Source of the DNA: Planomonospora sp. ID82291 | Lineage (GTDB): Bacteria > Actinomycetota > Actinomycetes > Streptosporangiales > Streptosporangiaceae | NCBI RefSeq assembly: GCF_015711645.1 | Contig: NZ_JABTEX010000004.1 | Span: forward strand, 372,001-436,000 | Length of the DNA stretch: 64,000 nt | Reading direction: 5' to 3' | Shown: piece after piece, positions 17,730-25,940 of the stretch | Layout of the letters: every line of letters starts with the position of its first letter | How positions within the stretch are numbered: the stretch's first letter is position 1 | Program-made: the position numbers and the translations under genes | Notes under the pieces: model-generated | What the model saw: the letters and a program-made list of their open reading frames with translations, nothing else | Told to the model about the DNA's origin: nothing | Databases searched by the model: none

Positions 17730-19175
17730 ATGAACGAGATGGACGACAGGAAGAACGAGCAGGACACCACCCCGATCGAGGCGGCCTCCGGTGACGGCGG
17801 CTGGAGCCAGTTCGGTGCCGAGCCGCCTCGGGCCGGGGGGTTCCCGGGCGGTCGCGCCACCGGGGCGGCCGAGACGGCCGGGACCGCTGAGGCCGCCGGA
17901 CGGGAACGGACCGCCGTGCCGCCGGCGCCGCCCCTCGGCGCGCCGTCCGGCTCGCCCGCCGGACCGCCCGCGCCGCCGGTGACGCCGTCCGGCATCCCGG
18001 CACCGTCCTCCGCGCCCGCCGCGGCACCGGTCGCGGGGCCCGTCCCGGTGCCCGCCCAGCGGGGCCGGCTGAGCGGGATGCAGAAGCTCGGCGCGGGCCT
18101 CGCGCTGGCCGCCATGGCGGTGGGCGGCGGAGTGGCGGGGGCCTTCGCCGCGACCGCCCTCGACGACCGCCCCGCGCTCGTCTCCTCGGCGGCCCCGGTG
18201 GTCAGCGCGGCCGGCGACGTGACCACGGTCGCCGACGTCGCCGCGGCCGTCCAGCCCGCGGTCGTCTCGATCGAGGTCACGACGGCCGCCGGCGGCGGGG
18301 AGGGCTCGGGCGTGGTTCTCTCCGCCGACGGGCTGATCCTGACCAACAACCACGTGGTGGGCTCCGCCGGGCAGAACGGCCAGGTGACCGTCAAGTTCAG
18401 CGACGGCAGGACCGCGTCGGCCAGGATCGTGGGCACCGACCCGGCCACGGACCTGGCGGTCATCCGGGCCGAGGACGTCTCCGGGCTGACGGCTGCCTCG
18501 CTCGGCGACAGCGACCGGCTCAAGGTGGGCGACTCCGTCCTGGCCATCGGCAGCCCGCTCGGCCTGTCCGGCTCGGTCAGCGCGGGCATCGTCAGCGCGC
18601 TCGACCGGACGGTGACCGTCGGCGGCGAGCAGGAGCAGCAGCTCCCGCCCGGCTGGGGCGGCGGCCGCCGGCAGCAGGGCGCCTCGCAGGCCACCACCAT
18701 CGGCGGCGCCGTCCAGACCGACGCGGCGATCAATCCCGGCAACTCCGGTGGGGCGTTGGTCAACGCCTCCGGGCAGGTGGTCGGCATCAACACCGCCATC
18801 GCCACCAACGGCGGCGAGGGCAGCATCGGCGTCGGCTTCGCCATCCCGATCAACACCGCCCGGCAGGTCGCCGACCAGCTCATCGAGACCGGCAAGGTCG
18901 TCCACGCCTTCCTGGGCGTCGGTCTCGCCGACGCCGCCGGCGGCACCGCGGGCGCGCTGGTCAGCCAGGTCGCCGAGGACGGCCCGGCGGCCCGGGCGGG
19001 GCTGCGGCAGGGCGACGTGATCACGAAGATCGACGACACCCCGGTCGAGGAGGGGGACACCGTGGTCGGCGTGGTGCGCGGTCTCAAGCCGGGCGACGAG
19101 GTCACCCTCGTCTACCTCCGCGACGGTCAGAGCCGGACCGCCACCGCGACCCTGGTGCAGAAGACCGGGGAGTGA
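17730..19175 (+). CDS. HtrA/DegP-like membrane-anchored serine protease with PDZ domain
   Basis: A 481-residue protein, taking the ATG of MNEMDDRKNEQ; a GTG at 17697 is possible. A long disordered Ala/Pro-rich cytoplasmic N-terminus (1-117) leads to one membrane helix (about 119-143). An extracytoplasmic trypsin-like domain follows with triad His208 (NNHVVG), Asp241 (ATDLAV) and Ser339 (NPGNSGGAL), then a single PDZ domain (about 395-475). This is the architecture of actinobacterial HtrA/PepD quality-control proteases. It converges with the MFS gene across a shared hairpin. Confidence 0.95.
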   Translation: MNEMDDRKNEQDTTPIEAASGDGGWSQFGAEPPRAGGFPGGRATGAAETAGTAEAAGRERTAVPPAPPLGAPSGSPAGPPAPPVTPSGIPAPSSAPAAAPVAGPVPVPAQRGRLSGMQKLGAGLALAAMAVGGGVAGAFAATALDDRPALVSSAAPVVSAAGDVTTVADVAAAVQPAVVSIEVTTAAGGGEGSGVVLSADGLILTNNHVVGSAGQNGQVTVKFSDGRTASARIVGTDPATDLAVIRAEDVSGLTAASLGDSDRLKVGDSVLAIGSPLGLSGSVSAGIVSALDRTVTVGGEQEQQLPPGWGGGRRQQGASQATTIGGAVQTDAAINPGNSGGALVNASGQVVGINTAIATNGGEGSIGVGFAIPINTARQVADQLIETGKVVHAFLGVGLADAAGGTAGALVSQVAEDGPAARAGLRQGDVITKIDDTPVEEGDTVVGVVRGLKPGDEVTLVYLRDGQSRTATATLVQKTGE

Positions 19176-19185
19176 CCGCGTGGAG

Positions 19186-19224
19186 CGCGTGCCGCCGGGG
19201 TCACCGCGACCCCGGCGGCACGCG
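19186..19224. terminator. bidirectional terminator between htrA-like and MFS genes
   Basis: A perfect 17-bp stem (19186-19202 with 19208-19224) closes a 5-nt loop. It lies in the convergent gap and overlaps the last codons and stop of the MFS gene, so it can end both transcripts. Confidence 0.85.
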
Positions 19225-20460
19225 TGACGGCACGAGGGGGACGGCGAGCAGCGGAGCCGCGGCGGCGAGCGCCCACACCGCCTGCCAGGAGGCGGCGCCG
19301 AGGACCGCGGGGATGAGGAGCGGGGTGAAGAACGCGGCGGCGAAGACCGTGGTGCCCTCCAGGCCGAGGGCCGTCCCCGCCCGGTCCGCGCCCGCCATGG
19401 CGGCGATCTCGGTGTAGGCGACGCCGTGCCAGGCGTTGGCCAGCAGGCCGCCGAGGGCCAGGGCGGCGACGGTCAGCGGGGTGGGGGCGTGGGTGAGGAC
19501 GGCCGCGCCGGCCATGGCCACCGCGGTGAGCATCCCGATGCCGCGGATGAGGGTGCGGCGGTCGCCGCGCCGGTCGCTGAGCCTGCCGGTCCAGATGCGC
19601 GCCGCACCGCCTCCGAGCTGGGCGACCAGGACGGTCAGGCTGGCCAGCGCCACGCCGGCGCCCTTGGCGTCGTGGAGGAAGATGGCGGTGAAGGAGAGCA
19701 CGGCGAACTGCGGGACGGTGAGCAGGCCGCTGGCCAGGGCCAGCCGCCAGACGTCCCAGCGGCGCAGGGGCGAGCGTCCCGCCGCGGCGGACCGGTCCGC
19801 CGCGCCCGCGGGCACGGGCGGCAGGTCCGGCTCGTGCAGCCAGCGCCAGGCCGCCGCGGCGGACAGCAGGCAGAACGCGGCCGGAACCGCGTAGACCGCA
19901 CGGAAACCGTACGCCGCGGCCAGCCACGGCAGCAGGGCGACCCCGACGGCGCCGCCCGCCGGGATGGCGGTCTGGCGGATGCTCATGGCGAAGCCCCGGC
20001 TCCCGTCGGTGAACCAGGTCATGACCGCCCGGCCGGAGGAGGCGTTGACGCTGCCGCCCAGTGCTCCGGCGGCCAGCATGCAGGCGGCCAGCGCGGGCAC
20101 GCCGACCCCGTCGCCGGGCGTGACGGCCGCGGCCATCAGCGCCAGCAGCCCGCCGGTGGAGAGCAGGCCGGTGAGCAGGATCCGCCGGTCGCCGAACCGG
20201 TCGGTCAGCAGCCCCCACGCGATGTCGGACACCGCCACGCCCAGCCCGAGGCAGCCCAGCACCAGGCCGAGCGCGCCGGTGGACAGCCCGTAACCGGCGC
20301 GCATCGTGATCCCGGTGACCGGGATGCCGGAGAACATCGCCGAGAAACTCGCCTGTGCGGCCACGCCCACGGCGAGGACGGTCCAGCGGTGGCGGGGGCC
20401 GTACCGCCGTGGGGGACGGGTGGATGCGGCCGGCGCGCCGGTGGAGGCGGGGAACGCCAT
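19201..20460 (-). CDS. MFS transporter
   Basis: A 419-residue transporter with twelve predicted membrane helices in two halves and MFS loop motifs such as DRFGDRRILLTG after helix 2 and GRLSDRRGDRRTLIRG in the second half. The start at ATG 20460 has AGGAGG upstream; the longer frame is not needed. Substrate is unknown. It is divergent from the CGNR regulator, sharing an 88-bp promoter region with two operator copies, so it is very probably the regulator's main target, perhaps an exporter. Confidence 0.93.
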   Translation of the reverse strand: MAFPASTGAPAASTRPPRRYGPRHRWTVLAVGVAAQASFSAMFSGIPVTGITMRAGYGLSTGALGLVLGCLGLGVAVSDIAWGLLTDRFGDRRILLTGLLSTGGLLALMAAAVTPGDGVGVPALAACMLAAGALGGSVNASSGRAVMTWFTDGSRGFAMSIRQTAIPAGGAVGVALLPWLAAAYGFRAVYAVPAAFCLLSAAAAWRWLHEPDLPPVPAGAADRSAAAGRSPLRRWDVWRLALASGLLTVPQFAVLSFTAIFLHDAKGAGVALASLTVLVAQLGGGAARIWTGRLSDRRGDRRTLIRGIGMLTAVAMAGAAVLTHAPTPLTVAALALGGLLANAWHGVAYTEIAAMAGADRAGTALGLEGTTVFAAAFFTPLLIPAVLGAASWQAVWALAAAAPLLAVPLVPSRVPPGSR

Positions 20461-20478
20461 GGGCTTCCTCCTGTGAAG

Positions 20479-20538
20479 TAACCGCAATAAGGGGTTACTC
20501 ACTCTGGCAGCCTTCAAAATAACCTGTCAATGCGGTTA
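20479..20538. promoter_or_regulatory. two TAACC-N9-GGTTA operators between the MFS and CGNR genes
   Basis: Copies at 20479-20497 (flanked by A/T to give AGTAACC...GGTTACT) and 20520-20538 have identical arms and 9-nt spacing and lie 41 bp apart, about four helical turns. One abuts the MFS start and the other ends 10 bp before the regulator GTG. This is the expected layout for a dimeric regulator controlling both genes. Confidence 0.85.
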
Positions 20539-20548
20539 CGATGGAGGC

Positions 20549-21115
20549 GTGGAGTTCACCTTCGTGAGTGGGAACCTCGGCCTCGACCTGGCCGGGACGG
20601 TGGGCCGGCGCCGGACCGGCCGCGTCGACCTGCTGGCGACGCCGACGGATCTCGCCCGGTGGACGGTCGCCGCGGGGCTCCTCGACACCGCGCCCGCCGT
20701 GAGCGGCGAGGACCTGACCTGGGCGGTGGCGGTGCGCGAGGCGATCTACCGGCTGGCGTCCGCCGTCCGCGGCGGCTCCCCGCTCGGCGCGGCCGACCGC
20801 GAGCTGCTCAACCGCGCCGCCGAGCGGGCGCCGGCCGGCGTCAGACTGCGCGACGACGGCGGGCTGGAGCGGACCGGTGATCTGCGGGCCGCGCTGGCCG
20901 CCGTGGCGCGGGCCGCCGTCGAACTGCTCGGCGGCCCGCGCGCCGCGTTGATCCGCGAGTGCGAGGCGTCCCCCTGCACCCGCCTCTACGTCGACTCCTC
21001 GCACCGGCGCTCCCGCCGCTGGTGCGACATGCGCGGCTGCGGCAACCGGGCCAAGGCGGCGGCGTTCCGGGCGCGGGACCGCCAGGACGGGCCGGCCCGC
21101 CCGGGCCCGGCCTGA
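20549..21115 (+). CDS. CGNR zinc-finger transcriptional regulator
   Basis: A 188-residue protein with an N-terminal ABATE (stress-induced, ligand-binding) domain starting FVSGNLGLDLAGTVGRRR, and a C-terminal CGNR zinc finger, where C-x(n)-W-C-D-M-R-x-C-G-N-R coordinates zinc and binds DNA. Start is a GTG. Family members regulate adjacent exporters or metabolic genes. The neighbouring divergent MFS gene and paired operators fit local repression. The C-terminus runs into GC-rich repeats. Confidence 0.92.
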   Translation: MEFTFVSGNLGLDLAGTVGRRRTGRVDLLATPTDLARWTVAAGLLDTAPAVSGEDLTWAVAVREAIYRLASAVRGGSPLGAADRELLNRAAERAPAGVRLRDDGGLERTGDLRAALAAVARAAVELLGGPRAALIRECEASPCTRLYVDSSHRRSRRWCDMRGCGNRAKAAAFRARDRQDGPARPGPA

Positions 21116-21195
21116 GTCCGGCCGAGCCCGGCCTGAGTCCGGCCTGAGTCCGCCCGAGCCCGGCCTGAGTCCGGCCTGAGTCCGCCCGAGCCCGC
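21106..21195. repeat. short imperfect tandem repeats (GGCCTGAGTCC type)
   Basis: About six irregular copies of an 11-bp GGCCTGAGTCC unit alternate with CGAGCCC. They span the end of the CGNR gene and the gap to the convergent ABC permease gene. No terminator hairpin is evident. Confidence 0.75.
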
Positions 21196-21208
21196 CGCGG
21201 AGACCTCC

Positions 21209-21946
21209 TCAGGAGAAGCGGCGGCCCTCGTCGCGGCGGTAGGCCCAGACCGCCAGTACTCCGGCGGCGATGGTCCAGACGGCGAACATGGCCATCGTCA
21301 GCGGCCGGGGGGAGCCGTGGCCGATCGCCGCCCAGACCAGCTCGACCGCGCCCCGGGTGGGCAGGAAGGGTGCGATCGCGTCGATGAAGGCGGGGGCGTT
21401 CACCGGGTTGGTCAGCAGGCCGCCGCCCACCGCCATGGGCAGGAAGATCAGCTGCACCACCGCCAGCGCCCCCTTGAACGGCAGCGCGTACCCGATGAAG
21501 AGGCCGAGCAGCTGGAACGGGGCCGAGGCGACCACCAGGGCGCCCAGCCCGAGCGCCAGCCGGCCCGGGGTCACGGTGGCCTCGGTGAACAGCGCGGAGA
21601 TGGCGAACACCGGCAGCACCCCGATGAGGGTGAAGAGCAGCGCGTTGAGGATCCGGCCGCCGAGCCGGGGCCAGGGCCCGGCGGGCAGGGTGCGGACATA
21701 GGGGTCCCAGGGCTGCTCCCGGTCGGAGGAGACGCCCGTGCCGTGGGTGAACAGGCCGCCGGTCATCACCGCGAAGGTCATCATCGACGCGGTGGCCAGC
21801 GTCGCCCCGACGGAGTCGTCCCCGGTGAAGGGGACCACGAAGAAGAGCATCGAGGCGGCGGGGAAGAAGCCGTTGCCGATCAGCGCGATCGGTACCCGGA
21901 CGGTCTCCATGAACTGGTACCGGGTATGGGTGAGAAGGAGTGACAT
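21209..21946 (-). CDS. ABC-2 type transporter permease
   Basis: A 245-residue integral membrane protein with six predicted helices of the ABC-2/DrrB type, starting MSLLLTHTRYQFMETVRVPIALIG. The start was chosen at ATG 21946, which has GAGAGG upstream, rather than the longer frame. It is the last gene of a four-gene minus-strand operon and pairs with the ATPase just upstream (41-bp gap). Together they probably export a drug, lipid or peptide; the substrate is unknown. Confidence 0.9.
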   Translation of the reverse strand: MSLLLTHTRYQFMETVRVPIALIGNGFFPAASMLFFVVPFTGDDSVGATLATASMMTFAVMTGGLFTHGTGVSSDREQPWDPYVRTLPAGPWPRLGGRILNALLFTLIGVLPVFAISALFTEATVTPGRLALGLGALVVASAPFQLLGLFIGYALPFKGALAVVQLIFLPMAVGGGLLTNPVNAPAFIDAIAPFLPTRGAVELVWAAIGHGSPRPLTMAMFAVWTIAAGVLAVWAYRRDEGRRFS

Positions 21947-21987
21947 GGGGCCTCTCTCGGAGAAGGGGGACGGCCGGGGGAGGCGGG

Positions 21988-22977
21988 TCAGGCCGCCTCG
22001 GAGGCGCGGGCGGTGATGGTCAGGAACGCCTCCTCCAGGGAGGTGGGGCGGATCTCCAGACCGGAGAAGGGCACGTCGGCGCGGACCAGTTCGCGCACCA
22101 GCGCGTCGGCGTCGGAGGTGAGCAGGTGGGTCCGGTCGCCCTCGCGCTCCGTCCTCAGGAGCCCGGGCAGCTCGGGCAGCTCGCCGGCCGTCAGGGTCAC
22201 CCGGCGGACGCCGGCGATACCGCGCACCTGATCGGTGGTGCCGTCGGCCAGGACCCGGCCCCGCCCGATGACCACGACCCGCTCGGCCAGGGCCTCGACC
22301 TCCTCCAGGTAGTGGCTGGTGAGGACCACGGTGCCGCCGCCGGAGTGGAAGTCCCGGATGGCGTCCCACAGCGCCCGGCGCGCCTCGACGTCCAGCCCCG
22401 TGGTCGGCTCGTCGAGGAAGACCAGCCGGGGGTCGCCGACGAAGGCCAGCGCCACCGCGAGCCGCCGCTTCTGCCCGCCCGAGAGCCCGCCGACCTGGCG
22501 CCGCTCCAGCCCGGACAGGCCGAACCGCTCCAGCAGGACGCCCCGCGCGACGCTGCGCGGGTAGTGGGCGGCGACGAAGTCCACGATCTCCCCGACCCGC
22601 AGGGTCGCCGGCAGCCCGGTCTCCTGCGGCGTGACGCCGATGGCGCGCCGCCGTGCCGGATCGGCGGGGGAGCCGCCGAGCAGCTCGACGCGGCCGGAGG
22701 TGGGCCGGCGCAGCCCGGAGAACAGGTTGATCAGCGTGGACTTGCCCGCCCCGTTGGGCCCGAGCAGTCCGACCAGCTCGCCGGAGCGGACGCCGAGGGA
22801 GACGCGGTCCAGCGCCGTCACCTCCCCGTAGCGCCGGGTGACCTCCACGGCGCGCACCAGGAACCGCCCGGACTCCGCTTGCGTGTCCGCTTGCGTGTCC
22901 GCTCCCGGCGTCGTGCCAGGTTCGGTGCCCGGTTCGGTGCCCGGTTCCGTGCTCAGTTCCGTCATCGGTTCCGTCAT
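21988..22977 (-). CDS. ABC transporter ATP-binding protein (DrrA-like)
   Basis: A 329-residue ATPase with Walker A GPNGAGKST, signature LSGGQKRR, Walker B LVFLDEPTTGLD and H-loop TSHYLEE, followed by the C-terminal extension typical of exporter DrrA-like subunits. The first about 35 residues are an acidic repeat-rich leader (Thr-Glu-Pro-Gly units) absent from relatives, so a later start is possible. It is the nucleotide-binding partner of the permease at 21209-21946. Confidence 0.94.
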   Translation of the reverse strand: MTEPMTELSTEPGTEPGTEPGTTPGADTQADTQAESGRFLVRAVEVTRRYGEVTALDRVSLGVRSGELVGLLGPNGAGKSTLINLFSGLRRPTSGRVELLGGSPADPARRRAIGVTPQETGLPATLRVGEIVDFVAAHYPRSVARGVLLERFGLSGLERRQVGGLSGGQKRRLAVALAFVGDPRLVFLDEPTTGLDVEARRALWDAIRDFHSGGGTVVLTSHYLEEVEALAERVVVIGRGRVLADGTTDQVRGIAGVRRVTLTAGELPELPGLLRTEREGDRTHLLTSDADALVRELVRADVPFSGLEIRPTSLEEAFLTITARASEAA

Positions 22978-23012
22978 CGCGGGACCGTCCTTTCTCGGAT
23001 CGCGAACAGAGG

Positions 23013-23330
23013 TCAGGCGCCGGACGGCGGCGCCGAGGTGGTGTCCAGAAGGGTGCGGAGCGCCGCGGTGTACTCCTCGAAGGCGAGGCGGCCCCGGCGG
23101 GTGAGGGCGACGTAGGTGACCGGGGTGCGGCCCCGGTGCGTCTTGACGATCTCCACGTAGCCGGCCTCCTCCAGCTTGCCCAGGTGCACCGAGAGGTTGC
23201 CCGCGGTCATGCCGAGCAGGTCTTTCAGCCCGGGGAACGTGATGCTGTCCCCCTCGCCCAGGGCGTTGAGCGTGACGACCACCCGGAGCCTGGCCTGGGC
23301 GTGGATCACCGGGTCGAGCTCGGGGGTCAC
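23013..23330 (-). CDS. winged-helix transcriptional regulator (HTH_27/MarR-ArsR-like)
   Basis: A 105-residue DNA-binding protein: VIHAQARLRVVVTLNALGEGDSITF starts the helices, TAGNLSVHLGKLEEAGYVEIVK is the recognition helix and start of the wing, and GRTPVTYVALTRRGRLAFEEY completes the wing. Start is a GTG whose first bases overlap the stop of the upstream membrane-protein gene (GTGA). This small type usually represses its own exporter operon; the TTCAAACT palindrome upstream of the operon is the probable site. Confidence 0.9.
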   Translation of the reverse strand: MTPELDPVIHAQARLRVVVTLNALGEGDSITFPGLKDLLGMTAGNLSVHLGKLEEAGYVEIVKTHRGRTPVTYVALTRRGRLAFEEYTAALRTLLDTTSAPPSGA

Positions 23331-23950
23331 CGGCGGACCCGCCGGCGGAGCAGCAGCCCGGCGAGGACGGATCCGCCTCCGGCGCCCACCGACATCAGCA
23401 GTGCGTGCCAGCCGGGCCCGGCGGCCACGCCCACCGCGTCGAGCACGGCCAGCACCGCGCCGAAGACGAACATCGGGCGGGCCAGCCAGATGGCCCCGCC
23501 CGCCATGTAGAGGATGGCGACCACCAGCATCGACAGGCCGCCCCAGAGCAGGCCCAGCTCCGCCGGCGGGAGGTGCGCCCCCACCCGGACGGCGATGGCC
23601 CACATGGCGAAGAAGGCGAAGGACCAGGCGAAGCCGTACATCATGCCGCGCTGCTGGGAGGCGCCGCGCACGGGGCTGCGCAGCTGCCACATGGTGAGCG
23701 CGCTGACCAGCATCGCCAGCGCCATCAGCCCGAACAGCAGCGCCATCGCCACGCCCTCCGGGATCGCGACGTACGGTGTGCCGGACAGCCCCTGGCGGAG
23801 GAAGATCGCACCGAACCCGATCAGCCAGGCGACGCCCCATGCCAGGTAGTGCGGGACCGGGTCGGGGACGAACTGCTCGTGCGCCGCGGAGCCCTGCTGC
23901 TCGATCAGCCGGAGCGTCTCCTCCGGGCTCAGCTCCCGCTCGTCGTCCAC
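23327..23950 (-). CDS. five-to-six-helix membrane protein, first gene of the ABC operon
   Basis: A 207-residue integral membrane protein. A short acidic N-terminus (VDDERELSPEETLRLIEQQ) precedes hydrophobic segments at about 45-65, 72-95, 110-135, 140-160 and 165-190. Start is a GTG with AAGGAG upstream. I recognise it only as the membrane protein commonly paired with small HTH_27 regulators in actinomycetes. It is translationally coupled to that regulator, suggesting it senses or responds to the same membrane signal as the ABC exporter. Confidence 0.85.
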   Translation of the reverse strand: MDDERELSPEETLRLIEQQGSAAHEQFVPDPVPHYLAWGVAWLIGFGAIFLRQGLSGTPYVAIPEGVAMALLFGLMALAMLVSALTMWQLRSPVRGASQQRGMMYGFAWSFAFFAMWAIAVRVGAHLPPAELGLLWGGLSMLVVAILYMAGGAIWLARPMFVFGAVLAVLDAVGVAAGPGWHALLMSVGAGGGSVLAGLLLRRRVRR

Positions 23951-23984
23951 GGCCTTCTCCTTGGCGGTCCAAATCGGTTTGTGT

Positions 23985-24003
23985 TTCAAACTCGTAGTTT
24001 GAA
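23985..24003. promoter_or_regulatory. palindromic operator of the HTH/ABC operon
   Basis: A perfect 8-bp inverted repeat TTCAAACT-CGT-AGTTTGAA lies 35 bp upstream of the first gene (GTG 23950), in an AT-rich patch of an otherwise GC-rich gap. It is the best candidate for binding by the dimeric winged-helix regulator of the operon. Confidence 0.8.
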
Positions 24004-24099
24004 CTGTAAACCACATTGCTCCGCCAACTCAATGCCTTCGGCCCTACGAATCCGATCCCGGACGGACCGGCGCGCGCCGCCGGTCCCCGGTCCCGCCCG

Positions 24100-24124
24100 C
24101 CGGGATCCCCTCCGGAGATCCCGG
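24100..24124 (-). terminator. hairpin downstream of cydC
   Basis: Arms CCGGGATC and GATCCCGG (8 bp) with a 9-nt loop, about 95 bp after the cydC stop. It probably ends the cyd transcript before the ABC operon promoter. Confidence 0.55.
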
Positions 24125-24218
24125 TTCCGGCGCGGTCCGCGCGTCGCGGGAGGGCATACGGCATCCGCCGGACGACCTCGGGAGGGAACGCCGGGAGATA
24201 GGGGCCGCCGGACCCGCG

Positions 24219-25940
24219 CTACCCCCGGGCGACCAGGGCCTCCGACCGCCACAGGTCGCGGTAGTAGCCGGGGGCGTCCACCAGCTCCCGGTGGGTGCCC
24301 CGCTGCAGGACCGAGCCGTTCTCCAGCACGACGATCTCGTCCACCTCCTCCAGGCCGCGCAGCCGGTGCGTGACCAGCAGGGTCGTCCGCCCCCGGGTGG
24401 CGTCCAGCAGGTCGGCCATGAGCGCGTCGGCGGTCTCCTCGTCCAGCGCCTCGGCCGGCTCGTCGAGCAGCAGCACGGGCGGGTCGTTCAGCAGCGCCCG
24501 CGCCAGGGCCAGCCGCTGCAACTGCCCGCCGGAGACCGTCCGCCCGTCCTCGCCGAGCACGGTGTCCCAGCCGGTCCGCTCCGCCCAGTCCGCCAGCCGG
24601 GCCCGCCGTACGGCCTCCGCCAGCGCCTCCTCGTCCGCCTCCGGCCCGGCCAGCCGGAGGTTGTCGCGGAACGAGGCCTGGAACACGTACGGGTCCTGGG
24701 TGAGACCCGTCATGATCCGCCGGGCCTCGTCCGAGGGCAGGTCGCGCAGGTCGACGGCCTGCCCGGTCCCGGGGCCGGGCGCATCGCCGCGGTCGGGGCC
24801 GGACAGCCGGATCACGCCGGACTCGGGTTCCACCAGGCGCATCAGGGCCGACAGCAGGGTGCTCTTGCCCGCCCCGCTGGGACCGACGATCGCCACCCGC
24901 CGGCCGGGGGTGAGCGTCAGGCTGACGCCGTTCAGCGCGGGGGCGCGGTCCGCCGCGTGGCGGACGACCAGGTCCTCGACCTCGACCGTGAGCGGGCCCG
25001 CGGGGACCGCCGCCGGCCGGACCGGCTCGGCGACGGCGGGCGGGGTCGCGCGGACCTCCCGCAGGCGGCGCAGGGCGGCGGACACCCCGGTCATGCGCTC
25101 GGCCGCCGCGATCATCGGCAGCAGGGGCTCGAAGGAGACCAGGGAGGTCAGCGCGAGCACGGCGGTCGCCACCGACCCGGCGCCCGCCTCCTGCGCGACC
25201 AGCACCACCCCCGCCACGGTCAGCCCCTGGGCCAGCACGCCCAGGCAGGTGGCCACGGCTCCCGTGCGGGCCTGCGCCCGCTCCAGCGCGGCCAGCCGGG
25301 CGTCCGCCCCGGCGGAGGCGGCCAGGGCCCGGTCGCCCGCCCCGTAGGCGGCCAGGTCGGCCGCGCCGTGCAGCAGGTCGGCCACCCGGGCGGCCAGTTC
25401 GGCCCGGGCCGGGGCGATCAGCGCGGCCCGGCGCCGGGTGACGGCGGTGACCCCGGCGGGCAGCAGGACGCCCGCCACCAGCAGTCCCGCCGCCAGCACC
25501 AGCGCGGCCGACGGGAGCAGGAACAGGCCGAGCACGACCGCCGTGATCCCGGTCACCAGCGCCGCGACCGCCGGGAGCAGGCCGCGGACCAGCAGGTCCT
25601 GCACGGCGTCGGTGTCGTCCACCATCCGGCTGAGCAGGTCGGCGCCCCGCTGGCTCGGCGGGCCGGCCGGGATGAGCGCCTGGTAAAGCCGTTCCCGGGT
25701 CGTCGCCTGGGCCCGCAGCGCCACGTCGTGCCCGGTCAGGCGCTCGCCGTACCGGAAGACGCCCTTGCTCGTCGCGAACGCGCGCACCCCGACGATCGCC
25801 ACGCTCAACGCCGCCAGCGGCGGCTGCTCGGCCGCCCTGGTGATCAGCCACGCGGCCGAACCGATCAGGGCCAGTCCGGCGAGCTCCGCCGCGATCCCGG
25901 CCGCCGCCGCCAGGGCGATCCGCCCGCCCATCCGCATCAT
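24219..25940 (-). CDS. cydC: thiol reductant ABC exporter subunit CydC
   Basis: A 573-residue half-transporter: six membrane helices (about 1-300) and an ATPase with Walker A GPSGAGKST, signature VSGGQLQR and Walker B LLLDEPAEALD. The opening IALAAAAGIAAELAGLALIGSAAWLI and SKGVFRYGERL are CydC hallmarks. With CydD it exports cysteine/glutathione-type reductant, or handles heme, as needed for cytochrome bd assembly. Its start overlaps the cydD stop (ATGA). Last gene of cydABDC. Confidence 0.95.
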   Translation of the reverse strand: MMRMGGRIALAAAAGIAAELAGLALIGSAAWLITRAAEQPPLAALSVAIVGVRAFATSKGVFRYGERLTGHDVALRAQATTRERLYQALIPAGPPSQRGADLLSRMVDDTDAVQDLLVRGLLPAVAALVTGITAVVLGLFLLPSAALVLAAGLLVAGVLLPAGVTAVTRRRAALIAPARAELAARVADLLHGAADLAAYGAGDRALAASAGADARLAALERAQARTGAVATCLGVLAQGLTVAGVVLVAQEAGAGSVATAVLALTSLVSFEPLLPMIAAAERMTGVSAALRRLREVRATPPAVAEPVRPAAVPAGPLTVEVEDLVVRHAADRAPALNGVSLTLTPGRRVAIVGPSGAGKSTLLSALMRLVEPESGVIRLSGPDRGDAPGPGTGQAVDLRDLPSDEARRIMTGLTQDPYVFQASFRDNLRLAGPEADEEALAEAVRRARLADWAERTGWDTVLGEDGRTVSGGQLQRLALARALLNDPPVLLLDEPAEALDEETADALMADLLDATRGRTTLLVTHRLRGLEEVDEIVVLENGSVLQRGTHRELVDAPGYYRDLWRSEALVARG

